From assembly GCA_964557845.1 (NCBI GenBank), contig CAZLBV010000215.1, positions 1-64,000 on the forward strand: a stretch of DNA of 64,000 nt. The letters run 5' to 3'. A program made the translations under genes and the position numbers. The notes under the pieces were generated by a model, which worked only from the letters and a program-made list of their open reading frames with translations, did no database searches and was not told where the DNA came from. This document shows positions 43,494 through 52,903 of this stretch, piece by piece (position 1 is the first letter of the stretch; each line of letters starts with the position of its first letter). Source of the stretch: CAZLBV01 sp964557845. GTDB taxonomy: Bacteria; Acidobacteriota; Aminicenantia; Aminicenantales; Aminicenantaceae.

Positions 43494-45256
43494 ATCAACT
43501 TTTTTCTTATGATGATCTTTGCTAAGCGTTTGCGGATTTTTTGTAATTTCTGCGCATTATGGGAGAATGAGTAGGCATTCTTTATGAGATTTTTCATTTC
43601 AGATATTGCCTTCCTTCTGAGCCCGTTTTTCTCCAGGATGATCATATATTCATAATCCTCCATTCCCTCTCGTATCTGCTTAAGCCTGATGCTGGTTATG
43701 GGAATGTGAGTTTTTCCACCGATCTTATCAGGACTGCCCGGATAGAACAGGGTCCCGTCCCCATTGCCTCCGAAGTAATATTGATCTTTCCACGGATTGC
43801 CTTCGGTGTAAGCATAGATAGTGCTGAAATACAGCTCTCCATAGATGTCATAAAAGAAAGTCATCCATGACATGATCCTGTTCATGACTGCAGGATGATC
43901 GATCATGTAGGAAGGATAATCGGATTCACATCGGTCATTTGGAGGCATGCCGGTGCAGCCATGGCTCATGCAGGATTGATACCACCAGAGCTCTTTTCCC
44001 TGATAGAGGATATGGTTGTAGCTTTTCCTTAGGTTTTTATTGTAGACATTGGAATAACACAGCTTGAAGGGTTTGCCATGAACACAGTTAACAATTGGAA
44101 CCCAGATATCGATCTTATCTTTTACACCATATTTCCGGGCCTCCTGAATATCGGTGGTAACCAATGTGCGGAGGGAAGGATCCGCCCGGTGGATCAAAGC
44201 TGCCCGGTTTATGATCAAGGTATAATCTTCAGCTGTCTGAGGCTCATCAAAGGAATAGTCAAATAAAATATCAAACCATCCTTTGTTTTTAAAATGGGTT
44301 GAAAAATCTTTCCAAAAATCAATTTTTTGGAACTCTGATTTTCCTTTTTCTGGGATCTCGGCACTCGTCATTTTTGCATTTTGCAAACCGAAGGGGAGGT
44401 CTTTGCCTTCTAAAAATGGTCGCCAGGTACGGTCGAACCGGGTGAAATCGATCGGCATAGAACCATAGATCGACCAGTCCTCATGAAATACACTACTGAG
44501 GGTTAACCGGTGCATAAGGGCAGCGTCCAGGTACTTCATGGATAAAGGAATGATATCTTCATAATGGTTATCTGGATCATTAAAGTGTCCGAAGAGGACA
44601 TCCCATCCGGAAAACCCAAACGCAGTAGGCAGACTGGAGATCGAAGGCAGAGTGAAGTCCCATACCGTTACTTTAAATTCAACCGGAATAACTGTATTCT
44701 GTTCAAGACATATGGAAATCTCTCCTTTATATAAACCTGAAGGGGTATCAGGAGGGATGAAAAGATCGACCCAGATCGCTCTGTTTTCATGAGCAGGAAT
44801 ATCGATCGGAAAGGCATTCCTCATCTCTCTGCTGTGGACATCTTTTCTGGGGATCAGGGCATCGGGCCACCAACCTCTAGCTCCATCATAGTTGGATTTT
44901 TTATTTACTTTGATGAGTTCTTCCCGGTAGATTTTGATGTATTTAGCTGAGATCGAAGCAGCCCCATCCAGCCGTCTCGGAATCATATCAAGGATTTTTA
45001 TTGGTCCTTCCACTGCGATCTGGAAAGATTCATATTCATTTTTGGCAGCATAGAGCTGGATCGTTTTCTTTTTTCCCACGGCTTGATGGGGGCGGATTTT
45101 TTTAGTTGAAGGGAAAAGGCCGTAAGTGACTGATTTGTTTTGGCCGTAAATATTGGATTGCACATTTAAAAAAACAATTAGGAAAAAACTAATAAATGTA
45201 CACCAAAAGATCTTTTTGGCTGACCGGGATCGGGAGAAATTATCTTTAGTATTCAA
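43490..45256 (-). CDS. secreted DUF4091 protein (glycoside-hydrolase-like)
   Basis: 588 residues. A single N-terminal hydrophobic helix (about 15-36, ending NIYGQ) is a signal peptide or anchor. A beta-sandwich N-terminal domain (YAAKNEYESFQIAVEG) is followed by a TIM-barrel-like region, and the C-terminal DUF4091 segment has SIRLKQIREGMEDYEYM. It may cleave or bind glycans outside the cell. It follows the membrane glycosyltransferase gene with a 4-base overlap, tying it to glycan metabolism. Confidence 0.75.
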   Translation of the reverse strand: MNTKDNFSRSRSAKKIFWCTFISFFLIVFLNVQSNIYGQNKSVTYGLFPSTKKIRPHQAVGKKKTIQLYAAKNEYESFQIAVEGPIKILDMIPRRLDGAASISAKYIKIYREELIKVNKKSNYDGARGWWPDALIPRKDVHSREMRNAFPIDIPAHENRAIWVDLFIPPDTPSGLYKGEISICLEQNTVIPVEFKVTVWDFTLPSISSLPTAFGFSGWDVLFGHFNDPDNHYEDIIPLSMKYLDAALMHRLTLSSVFHEDWSIYGSMPIDFTRFDRTWRPFLEGKDLPFGLQNAKMTSAEIPEKGKSEFQKIDFWKDFSTHFKNKGWFDILFDYSFDEPQTAEDYTLIINRAALIHRADPSLRTLVTTDIQEARKYGVKDKIDIWVPIVNCVHGKPFKLCYSNVYNKNLRKSYNHILYQGKELWWYQSCMSHGCTGMPPNDRCESDYPSYMIDHPAVMNRIMSWMTFFYDIYGELYFSTIYAYTEGNPWKDQYYFGGNGDGTLFYPGSPDKIGGKTHIPITSIRLKQIREGMEDYEYMIILEKNGLRRKAISEMKNLIKNAYSFSHNAQKLQKIRKRLAKIIIRKKLI

Positions 45257-47223
45257 AACCCTCTCTCAGGAAAAATAGTGTACAAATTACGGGGTTTAAA
45301 GGTTTGGATGCGGCTGTATATATTTTTAGCTTCCTGTGTCTGTCCTGTCCGGGTGTAGCAGAGAGCTAAATGGCCCAAGATGCGGAATCTGACTTTTGGA
45401 TTTTTTTCTATTTGAAGGGCAGCTTCGAAACAAAAGGCGCCTTTTTGATAGTCTCTGCTCTTAACGAAAGCATTTCCCTGGGATATAAGCTCTGGTACAC
45501 CGGGAACAGAAGGATGGCTACGCGAATAAAATTCTTCTAGAAAATCTTTGAATTCCAGGGAATAAAGGTGGAAAAATTCAAGGGGTCTTTTGATCAATTT
45601 TATGGATTTATCCCTTTCTTCAGGTAAAAGAATGGGATCCCCGGATCTTAGCCTTTCCTGATAAGAAAACAGGGGCTGGAGCAGGCCTTTATCGATTGTG
45701 CCGGTAAAAATATAAAACCTTCGCTCAGGAAAGCAGGAGAAAAGTTCTTGATTATTCTTACCCTGATCCCTTGCGTAGATAATATCATTATTCAATTCAG
45801 GATCGTTGTAAATAAACCCTGACCTCCACCAATATCCGGGGAAATATTCCATGGGATGATAGAGAAAATTCATAATAATTAAAGCATTATCCAATGAAAG
45901 TTCTCTCAAGTCTTTATGAATTTGTGATGTGGTTCCCTGGAAATCTTTATCGATATGGTAATAATACCAGTTCTGATCCTCTGGATGGATCCATTTGGGA
46001 AAATGAATGAAAAAAGCATGGATAGTTAAAAGAATTAATAGGAATATGCCGACTCTTTGAAGATTGGCGGTCGAAAGGTGTAAATTGCATCTTTTCAGAA
46101 GCTGGGGAATTTCCCTTATTCCTCTGGCACTAAGTAGAACGAATAAAGGCAAGGTCTCAAAGAAAAGCCGTGCGCCCAAAAGGATCAAGGCTGCCCAGTA
46201 AAAGAAGTTTCCCATAAAAAAACTTAAGATTCCGGCTCCCAGCAACAGATCCTTTTTTCTATATTCAGGCCGGATTTTTCTGATCAACAAAAGAGGAATT
46301 AGAGCTAAGAAAGATGAGAGCGGCCAGCCGAAAAGATGCTGGTTTATTTCTGATAAATTTTCGATGGTGTTGGTCACACCCAACATAGGTGTATGGGGGA
46401 TGTCGGTAAAACCTGTTTTGTTAAATCCGACACCATGGGTCTCTCCATATCGGACAGTATACCCCATACGAAAGGGATGTCCGTTGGTGGCTTGATTATA
46501 CAGCATGAGAATGGATAAGCAAATAACAGCCGCAATGATTGCCGCCGCCATATTTTTAAATTTTTTCCTTCCACAAGGAATAGATCGCACTAGAAAATAG
46601 ATCAAAAAAGGAAAGGAGAACAGAATGGTTGTATAAGGCCGAATAAGAAAAGCTGCTCCCCATCCTATTCCGGTCAGCAGTCCGTGGGTGATAGATGGGG
46701 ACCGGAGCGATCGGAAAAGGAACAACAGAAAAATTAAAAGGAAAAACATGCAGGATGTGTGAGAAAGAAAAGTTGAAGACATCAGAAGAAGCCATATAGA
46801 TAATGATCCCAGTGCTGCGGTAAGTATCCCGGTTTTACGGTCGTAGATCTCTGTCCCCACCAAGTAGAAAAGTAGAATCGATACAAATCCCAAAAAAGGA
46901 TTGACCAACCAAGGTATGCTGAGAAATAAAAATGGTACAAGGAGCAATGGGAATCCAGGTGGGTATTGGCTGTACCATTTGCCGTTATTTATGATATGCG
47001 GAAAATCAAAAGATTCCTTGCTGCAGGGAGAATCAACATAAAAATGACCGGATTTAAAGATCTTGGCTTGAAAGAGGTAACCGATTTCATCATGGATATG
47101 GGGAATATGATCAAGAACAAAATATGAGAATAATCCTGAAAATAGAAAGACAAAGAGTGCTGCAGCCAAAACATTTTTGGGGAATCCCGGTTTCTCTATA
47201 TCGGTTTTTTTTGATTTAGTCAC
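45253..47223 (-). CDS. GT39-like membrane glycosyltransferase with C-terminal TPR repeats
   Basis: 656 residues, GTG start. About eleven membrane segments carry the first-loop acidic motif HIPHIHDEIGYLFQA expected of GT-C enzymes and LGARLFFETLPLFVLLSARGI. A soluble domain of about 230 residues ends with two TPR-like repeats (SRDYQKGAFCFEAALQIE and LALCYTRTGQTQEAKNIY). It presumably transfers a sugar from a lipid carrier outside the membrane. It is coupled to the DUF4091 gene downstream. Confidence 0.75.
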   Translation of the reverse strand: MTKSKKTDIEKPGFPKNVLAAALFVFLFSGLFSYFVLDHIPHIHDEIGYLFQAKIFKSGHFYVDSPCSKESFDFPHIINNGKWYSQYPPGFPLLLVPFLFLSIPWLVNPFLGFVSILLFYLVGTEIYDRKTGILTAALGSLSIWLLLMSSTFLSHTSCMFFLLIFLLFLFRSLRSPSITHGLLTGIGWGAAFLIRPYTTILFSFPFLIYFLVRSIPCGRKKFKNMAAAIIAAVICLSILMLYNQATNGHPFRMGYTVRYGETHGVGFNKTGFTDIPHTPMLGVTNTIENLSEINQHLFGWPLSSFLALIPLLLIRKIRPEYRKKDLLLGAGILSFFMGNFFYWAALILLGARLFFETLPLFVLLSARGIREIPQLLKRCNLHLSTANLQRVGIFLLILLTIHAFFIHFPKWIHPEDQNWYYYHIDKDFQGTTSQIHKDLRELSLDNALIIMNFLYHPMEYFPGYWWRSGFIYNDPELNNDIIYARDQGKNNQELFSCFPERRFYIFTGTIDKGLLQPLFSYQERLRSGDPILLPEERDKSIKLIKRPLEFFHLYSLEFKDFLEEFYSRSHPSVPGVPELISQGNAFVKSRDYQKGAFCFEAALQIEKNPKVRFRILGHLALCYTRTGQTQEAKNIYSRIQTFKPRNLYTIFPERGF

Positions 47224-47228
47224 AGTTT

Positions 47229-47333
47229 TTAACAGTTCTCCAGGACTTGTTTATAAAGCTCTTTTAATCTTTCCAACTGATTTATGATGTTGTATTCTCT
47301 TTCGATCTCGAAAACAAGAAAATCTTTACGCAT
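47229..47333 (-). pseudogene. probable C-terminal remnant of a glycosyltransferase-like gene
   Basis: A 34-codon frame (starts MRKDFLVFEIE, ends KQVLENC) directly before the membrane glycosyltransferase start. The helical, Glu/Lys-rich end resembles the last helix of GT4-type glycosyltransferases. An in-frame stop lies six codons upstream of the Met next to a 9-base A run, and no SD is visible, so I read it as the tail of a gene lost by deletion. Confidence 0.35.
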
Positions 47334-47389
47334 GTTTTTTTTTATCCGTTATGCCCCTTCATCAATTCCTCTAATCATATCAGAAAAAG

Positions 47390-47418
47390 TATATAACATA
47401 TGCCCTGAACCAAGTCAA
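47390..47418 (-). promoter_or_regulatory. extended -10 promoter, polysaccharide region
   Basis: Minus strand TTGACT (47413-47418), 17-base spacer ending in TGT, TATATA (47390-47395). It is very similar to the promoter at 52546-52574, including much of the spacer. It faces the glycosyltransferase and DUF4091 genes. Confidence 0.6.
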
Positions 47419-47606
47419 AGAGGTGCTGTAGAGGTACTGTAGATAGGGGCTAACATAAGGAGGGTTTTACTGATGCTTTGCGATAAAACACTAAATATTA
47501 AGGCAGTCTGTTTGAATTAATCTTTTAATAAAAATTATGTATACTTTAATAAAACCAAGAGGAGCTTTCCTTCGAGAAATTGACATCCAGGGCAAAGAGA
47601 TTAATT

Positions 47607-47906
47607 TTACATGGCGGCCTGAGAGCATGTGATCTTAACAGCTATTGGCCAGGCCGGGCCCCAACTGTAAAACCGGTTTGAGAATTTAGGATAGGATTGG
47701 AGTTCTTCAGACAGGCAGACGATCTGAATGGTTTCCATTCTGGCATCCGTAATGTGAAGTCTATTTTCTTCCTCACTCACTTTCCCAGGAAAAATCAGTA
47801 GCTTTTCCAGGTATTTCCTGTTTTGGAGTGGGGATCTCTCCCCGGCCGATAAAAGATCTTGCTTTGCCCACCAGACATGCGTTTCTCGGTCACGCCTTTG
47901 CTTATT
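47607..47906 (-). pseudogene. 5'-truncated gene relic of unknown family
   Basis: A 99-codon open frame without a usable start codon at its 5' end. Its translation has balanced composition and protein-like segments such as ETHVWWAKQDLLSAGE, KYLEKLLIFPGKVSEEEN and FYSWGPAWPIAVKI before the TAA. The first Met is far inside. I do not recognise the family. It reads toward the glycosyltransferase promoter and is best explained as the end of a deleted gene. Confidence 0.4.
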
Positions 47907-47994
47907 TTATGGTTTGCCATTTATAAAATAGCATGAAGCATAAATCCAGCGCATTTATTAACGAATTCAACACCGTTTATTTCAATAAACATAA

Positions 47995-48738
47995 CTATGT
48001 CCTTTTGAATCTATCTATCGTTTGTTCAGAAATAAATACTGGGTTTGTTCTTCGCAACTGAGGCATTCCCAAAATAATTTCTGGTACTTGTTCATATATC
48101 CCAAAGAGAAAAAAACCTCTATTCTCTAAGTATATTTCGAATTTTTCAAAGGCCACAAATTTTTTATTGTTTGGGTTCATACCGGCCTCAACCTGTACGA
48201 AATCAATCTTTTGTTGACTTAACATTTCTTGTGCACCTTTAAGAACCTCAAAATCATATCCCTCGGTGTCTATTTTTAAGAACCCAATTTTTTTAATTTT
48301 TTGTCTAGAACAAAAATCGTCAATGGTGTCTATTTCAACATTTTCTATTTGTGTATTCGTCGTAGAGTAATTCACTATTGGGTTAAGAGAACTAAATAAT
48401 GATTCTGCCGCTACATAAATATTGCTCCAGCCTTTTGAACTCCCGAGTGCCTTCTTAAAGCAATGCACATTAACAAAACTAATTACATTTCTTTCAAGCT
48501 CAGAAAAAGTTGTACTTACTGGCTCAAAACAATAAATCTGGGATCCGGGAAAACCAGTTAAATATTGTTTCGTCGTTTGGCCAATGTTTGCACCAACATC
48601 AAAAATTATGTCCGGTACGTAACCCGGAAGCAAAATTTTAATATCATTTAGTAAATCGGTTCCATGCGGAATTATTTTATATATATGTAGATGGGTCAAC
48701 CGCTCTATCAATTTTTTAATTTTTCCTTTTAAGGTCAT
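47995..48738 (-). CDS. FkbM-family SAM-dependent methyltransferase
   Basis: 247 residues. SAM-binding motif DVGANIGQTTKQYL (about 43), YCFEPVSTTF, and FLKIDTEGYDFEVLKGA, the FkbM signature. Such enzymes O-methylate sugars of glycans or polyketides. It is located downstream of the flippase and a second methyltransferase-like gene on the same strand, consistent with decoration of a surface polysaccharide. No clear SD. Confidence 0.88.
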   Translation of the reverse strand: MTLKGKIKKLIERLTHLHIYKIIPHGTDLLNDIKILLPGYVPDIIFDVGANIGQTTKQYLTGFPGSQIYCFEPVSTTFSELERNVISFVNVHCFKKALGSSKGWSNIYVAAESLFSSLNPIVNYSTTNTQIENVEIDTIDDFCSRQKIKKIGFLKIDTEGYDFEVLKGAQEMLSQQKIDFVQVEAGMNPNNKKFVAFEKFEIYLENRGFFLFGIYEQVPEIILGMPQLRRTNPVFISEQTIDRFKRT

Positions 48739-48753
48739 TTTTTAAAATTTTTT

Positions 48754-49407
48754 CTAAATTTTAAAACAATTATCGTTCCGGTAAAATATTGATGTACACC
48801 AACAATAATTATTTATTGGTCCTAAACCTTTAAAATCAATGAATTTAAAACCATTATGCTTAAGAAACCGGATTCCTTCTTGATAGGCATCTCTTTCACT
48901 GTTGTCTAAAATAACGATCCCACTATTAGTAAGAGCTCCAAGAGAATTCTTTATGCAATTAACTCTATCCCGGCCATCGATGACAACAATTTCAAACTTT
49001 TTTTGGTATTTCTTGATCACTTCAGCATATCCCCCATCGACTAATTCACAGAATAGGTATTCTACATTTGGAGGAATTTTGTTCTTCATTATATTATACC
49101 ACTCAATATCATGCTCACACGCTTTGACCTCAGTCACGCGAACACTCCACCATAGAGTAGAATTTCCACTTCCGTATTCAAATACTTTCATATTTAAATT
49201 CACTTTTTTTTCTAGAAAATAAATTGCAGAGTAAGTAAACCAGGATAAAGGACAGCCATTTTTATCCACAGGTAATCCTACTATGCGGCTTTTTAACCAA
49301 CCAATATTTTCAAAGTAATGACGCAGCCGGTAAAGAGATATAATCTTCATTCCCGTTCTGTTCTTTTTTATCATGCCGAAAATCGCTTTTCTTATCAAAT
49401 GCCTCAT
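48754..49407 (-). CDS. methyltransferase-like protein of the polysaccharide locus
   Basis: 217 residues from the ATG at 49407, which overlaps the flippase stop (ATGA); a TTG five codons earlier is less likely. The Rossmann pattern is VFEYGSGNSTLWWS followed by ACEHDIEWY, VVIDGRDRVNC and GIVILDNSE, as in class I SAM methyltransferases. Acceptor unknown. Flanked by the flippase and FkbM genes, it probably modifies the same glycan. Confidence 0.7.
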   Translation of the reverse strand: MRHLIRKAIFGMIKKNRTGMKIISLYRLRHYFENIGWLKSRIVGLPVDKNGCPLSWFTYSAIYFLEKKVNLNMKVFEYGSGNSTLWWSVRVTEVKACEHDIEWYNIMKNKIPPNVEYLFCELVDGGYAEVIKKYQKKFEIVVIDGRDRVNCIKNSLGALTNSGIVILDNSERDAYQEGIRFLKHNGFKFIDFKGLGPINNYCWCTSIFYRNDNCFKI

Positions 49408-50798
49408 TGAAAATGATCCCAAATTTTAGCTCTAAACAGAAACAATCTTAACGGAAAAATAAAAGCTTTGCTAATTTTTATGGCAAGATTTCTACTTCTT
49501 GAATAAAAGAACAGGAATAAATAAGAAGAAGCTGCATATGATAACAAAGTGGCAACTGCAGATCCTATTCCCCCAAACTTAGGTATTAGAATAAAATTAA
49601 GAAGTACATTTAATAAGGCCCCTCCTCCATGAATCATAAGTTGAAAATGCAATGCGTTCTCTATTAAAACCCATTTATCAATAATGGCCTTCATGAACAT
49701 GAATATCCCGGCCCATATATGAATAATCAGAATGGGAGAGGTTCTAGTATATGCTTCACCGTACAAGAAAGGTATCCCAGGGACCGCCAAAAAGCTTGTT
49801 ATTACTGCTACAAAAAACGCCAAAGCAAATAGAATGTCAAAAATTTGTTGCAATCTTTTATCATACTCTGAGAGGTTAGTTTTATTCAGTTCAATCAACC
49901 TAGGATAAACAGAGATTGCAATAGTAGTTGGAATGAAATACCAAACTTCAGAAAAAATGACCGCCACAGAATAAATACCAACCTCATATGCATCAGTCAT
50001 CCAGCGAAGCATGATTTGATCCACTCTGAGATTAACTAATGCCAGAAATCCAGAAAGAAAGATGATCCAGGACTGGCTTAACAATTCCTTTGCCTTGGAA
50101 GGCAGAGCTTTCCATTGAAAAACCGAAAATCCTTTATAGCGATACATGAAAACAAGCAGCAGCGCGGTTAGAAAAAATTCCAAACTGGATGCTGCGGCAA
50201 TGGCGATAACTGTTGCTCCTAAGAAAACAAGTAATACTTTTATAATTGCTGCAGCAATAAAGGCCGTGCTCTTGGCCAACACCGTATACATTGATTGAAC
50301 TTGAGACTGAAACCATAAGTCTATTGTCTCAAAGGGCCTTGCAAAAAGACTAAAACCAATGATCAAAAGAACCCCGAACTCAATGTCTCTAGTATCATGA
50401 ACGAATTTAGCCACGCATAATATTATCAGGAATGCGAGCAAACTGCCTACAAACTTTAGAAAAAGGGTGGTTCCCAATAGCTTCTCTTTTTCATCGGGAT
50501 GCCTAACAATATCTCGTACTACTAGTCCGCTAAGACCTAAATAGACAAATACTGCCATAAACGAGACCAAAGAAAGAGCATAACTCAATATACCGAAATT
50601 CTCAGGTCCTAAATGCCTGGCAACGAATATATTAACTATTAATCCAATTCCAAGCGTTAATATTTTTTCTGAAATGAGCCAACCTGCGTTGGTAAGAATT
50701 TTTCTTTGATCTTCGTGTTTCCTAATGTATTCCCTTATAAAAGAAGGAAGCAACTTTAGAATTATAGAGGGATAAAATCTAGAATTTTTAACTATCAT
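49404..50798 (-). CDS. polysaccharide flippase (Wzx/MOP superfamily)
   Basis: 464 residues with about twelve to fourteen membrane segments. The start NAGWLISEKILTLGIGLIVN and FVARHLGPENFGILSYALSLV are characteristic of Wzx-type exporters, which flip lipid-linked repeat units across the inner membrane. It is coupled to the methyltransferase-like gene. A remnant of a second flippase lies just upstream (51023-51172), suggesting replacement of an older one. Confidence 0.92.
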   Translation of the reverse strand: MIVKNSRFYPSIILKLLPSFIREYIRKHEDQRKILTNAGWLISEKILTLGIGLIVNIFVARHLGPENFGILSYALSLVSFMAVFVYLGLSGLVVRDIVRHPDEKEKLLGTTLFLKFVGSLLAFLIILCVAKFVHDTRDIEFGVLLIIGFSLFARPFETIDLWFQSQVQSMYTVLAKSTAFIAAAIIKVLLVFLGATVIAIAAASSLEFFLTALLLVFMYRYKGFSVFQWKALPSKAKELLSQSWIIFLSGFLALVNLRVDQIMLRWMTDAYEVGIYSVAVIFSEVWYFIPTTIAISVYPRLIELNKTNLSEYDKRLQQIFDILFALAFFVAVITSFLAVPGIPFLYGEAYTRTSPILIIHIWAGIFMFMKAIIDKWVLIENALHFQLMIHGGGALLNVLLNFILIPKFGGIGSAVATLLSYAASSYLFLFFYSRSRNLAIKISKAFIFPLRLFLFRAKIWDHFQ

Positions 50799-50853
50799 TC
50801 ACATTATCAATATGAATTATTATGGATTACTTATAAAAAATATTATATTAGCA

Positions 50854-50883
50854 ATTTTAGGTATTTTTCACAATTCTTGTCAA
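50854..50883 (-). promoter_or_regulatory. candidate promoter of the flippase operon
   Basis: Minus strand TTGACA (50878-50883), 18-base spacer, TAAAAT (50854-50859). A second TTGACA lies at 50889-50894. The spacer is one base longer than ideal. Confidence 0.35.
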
Positions 50884-51022
50884 CCAAATGTCAAACAAAG
50901 TCCCTGCGTTGTCATGCTTTGTTTTGTCTTATTTTGTCAATTTTTTGATCGGTGGATGCATGATTTTAATTTAGTTAATGAATAATGCTTTTTTTAGGTA
51001 TCCTACAAATACTTTAAAAAAT

Positions 51023-51172
51023 TTATACATGGAAGAATTTCAGGGATTTGGCTTCAATAGAAAGCCTGGCAAGTACTGCAAGTGTAGCAAAACGCAGCAA
51101 TGTTCCACCAAGCATAGAAATACTGCTCCATTTAACTCCGGAGATGGTTTTAGATTTCAGATCAACGGCCAT
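51023..51172 (-). pseudogene. N-terminal stub of a second polysaccharide flippase
   Basis: 49 codons beginning MAVDLKSKTISGVKWSSIS and running through LLRFATLAVLARLS, which matches the first cytoplasmic helix and first membrane helix of Wzx-type exporters (the usual continuation LARLLSPEDFG is lost after LARLS). It ends in a stop after a short unrelated tail. Its ATG overlaps the upstream frame's stop as TAATG, so it was once part of an operon with the broken aminotransferase. Confidence 0.6.
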
Positions 51173-51333
51173 TATAGTATTAGATGAGTGTTTCCGTATA
51201 TTGCTGGTGATCGAGAAGCATGGCTGTTAATAATAACAATGGTGTTTAAAAATCCTTCTGGATTATATTTCAGTTGAAAGACATCCCAATTATTTAATTT
51301 ATTATTATATAGGACAGGGATAATAACTCTCAT
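51172..51333 (-). CDS. 53-codon frame coupled at both ends in the relic operon
   Basis: Its ATG overlaps the DegT stop and its stop overlaps the flippase-stub ATG (both TAATG), so it was probably a translated gene. The translation begins MRVIIPVLYNNKLNNWDVF. The start faintly resembles small biotin/lipoyl-like sugar-acyltransferase N-termini that follow DegT genes, but the rest does not. It may be a gene shortened by deletion. Function unknown. Confidence 0.4.
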   Translation of the reverse strand: MRVIIPVLYNNKLNNWDVFQLKYNPEGFLNTIVIINSHASRSPAIYGNTHLIL

Positions 51334-52484
51334 TATCCCTTTAATATGTCCTTAACAGCTTCAATCACTTCTTCAACAACATCATCGGTTAACTTCGGAG
51401 AAAGAGGAATGGAGACGGTTCTCTCAGAGATCCATTCCGCGTTGGGAAAGTCACCAGATCGGTAGCCATAGACTTTTTGATAATAAGGATGAAGATGGGG
51501 GGCGATATAGTGAACGCCGGTGCCTACATTTTTTCGGTGCATTTTATCCAGAAATTGGTCCCGGCTCATATTCATCCGCTCGATATCTAGGATTAAAGTA
51601 TACAGATGATACGCATGCCGGGTGCCTGACTCTGCAGGTGCTGGTGTAAAAACAGGGAGGTCTTGAAATGCATAGTTGTATTTTTCCCATATCTGTTTCC
51701 GTCTTTCCCAATATTTTTCAACTCTCGGTAACTGATGTATACCGAGGGCTGCCTGAATATCCATCATGTTATTCTTAAAGCCCGCACAAACAACTTGATA
51801 GTGTTTATAGCCCTCATCGCTGAAGCGTTTCCAAGCATCTTTCGACATGCCATGGAGGGCTAGAACCTTTATTTGATCAGCGTAATCCTCCTTGTTGGTG
51901 ATAATCATTCCTTCTTCACCTGTAATAATGTTTTTAGTGACATAAAAACTGAAACAGCCCAGATCGCCGAAAGTTCCGGTCTTTTTTCCATGATACTCAC
52001 TTTCGATGGCATGAGCGCAATCTTCGATGACTTTAAGCTTTTTTTAGCAGCAATTTCCACGATCTTATCCATTTCGCAGGGCCTGCCGGCAAAATGAACC
52101 GGGATGATGGCTTTGGTTTTAGATTAGATCTTTTTCATGATGTTGTCAGGCTCTATATTCATGGTCTGTTGGTTACAGTCGGCCAGGACAGGTTTACCTC
52201 CGGCGTGGATAACAGCATTGGCTGTGGATGCAAAGGTCACAGCTGGAATGATTATTTCGTCTCCTGGTCGAAGCCCTATGGCTAGCATGGAAAGATGGAG
52301 GGCAGCTGTGCAGGAGTTTACAGCCAGGGCAAAACAGGTCCCTTTATACTGTTGAACATCTCTTCGAATCGATGCACTTTCGGGTCGGTCCCCAACCATC
52401 CGGAACGAAGAGAGAATCAACTACTTCATCGATCTCCGCCTGTTCGATCAAAGGGCTTCCGAAAACGAGGAAATTATCGCGCAT
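51333..52484 (-). pseudogene. broken DegT/DnrJ/EryC1 sugar aminotransferase
   Basis: The full family is readable only across several frames. From an ATG at 52484: NFLVFGSPLIEQAEIDEV, then after frame changes QYKGTCFALAVNSCTAALHL, PGDEIIIPAVTFASTANA, an in-frame TAA at 52124-52126, SKTKAIIPVHFAGRPCE, a frameshift near an A run at about 52043-52049, VIEDCAHAIES, CFSFYVTKNI with the PLP lysine, then the intact C-terminal 191 codons. At least three frame disruptions plus one nonsense codon rule out a simple sequencing error. Intact relatives make amino sugars (e.g. QuiNAc/perosamine type) for polysaccharides. Confidence 0.85.
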
Positions 52485-52545
52485 TCATTATCTCTTTTTT
52501 TTAGTTTTATCCCCTGTTTCCATTCTGCTCAACACATCTGAAAAA

Positions 52546-52574
52546 TTTATAGCACATGGCCTGACTGAAGTCAA
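52546..52574 (-). promoter_or_regulatory. extended -10 promoter, twin of the one at 47390
   Basis: Minus strand TTGACT (52569-52574), 17-base spacer ending TGC, TATAAA (52546-52551). It faces the broken aminotransferase. It shares 11 of 17 spacer positions and downstream bases with the promoter at 47390-47418. Confidence 0.6.
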
Positions 52575-52903
52575 AGTTATTAGAGGTAAAACTTATTTTA
52601 ATGCTGCTGCCTGGACATGTGATTCACTTGATAATTTCGAAATAAAGAGTGAAAATTTCAGGAGCATGTGGTATCAGAATAAAATCAAAGAATTAGGACA
52701 ATTAAGCGAAGGAGTATACAGATGTTGAACAGAGAAAAACTAATAGAATGTGCAGCCTAAATGGAATGTGGAAATGCTATCGTTCACATGCGACGGAGTT
52801 GCCTTCTACTTGATTTGGAAAATATAAATACACAAAGGCCTGCAAAGACAAGAACAGCGAAATTTCAGGAAATACTATCTCAATTGAAACTGATACTATG
52901 TTT
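52575..52903. other. intergenic stretch with short coding-like plus-strand frames
   Basis: No intact gene. On the plus strand a frame ending at 52728 reads protein-like (KTYFNAAAWTCDSLDNFEIK region) but has no plausible start, and a following frame from 52722 is broken by TAA after 12 codons. They may be the debris of a lost gene; I do not recognise it. Confidence 0.3.

Larger units (their letters stand above)
47224..47994. other. intergenic relic region in the polysaccharide locus
   Basis: 771 bases without an intact gene. It holds the glycosyltransferase tail (47229-47333), a promoter (47390-47418), a short plus-strand frame with a strong AAGGAGG but only 15 codons (from 47472), another 31-codon plus frame (47537-47632), and a 5'-less minus-strand frame (47607-47906). 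It looks like the scar of gene loss. Confidence 0.5.

Noticed and set aside
50978..51230. Two plus-strand frames of 60-69 codons
   Set aside because: They are shadows of the minus-strand flippase stub and neighbouring relic, whose translation is clearly protein-like.
52372..52728. 118-codon plus-strand frame over the broken aminotransferase
   Set aside because: Its 5' half is antisense to DegT-family sequence; the 3' half looks coding-like, but has no start and I could not identify it.
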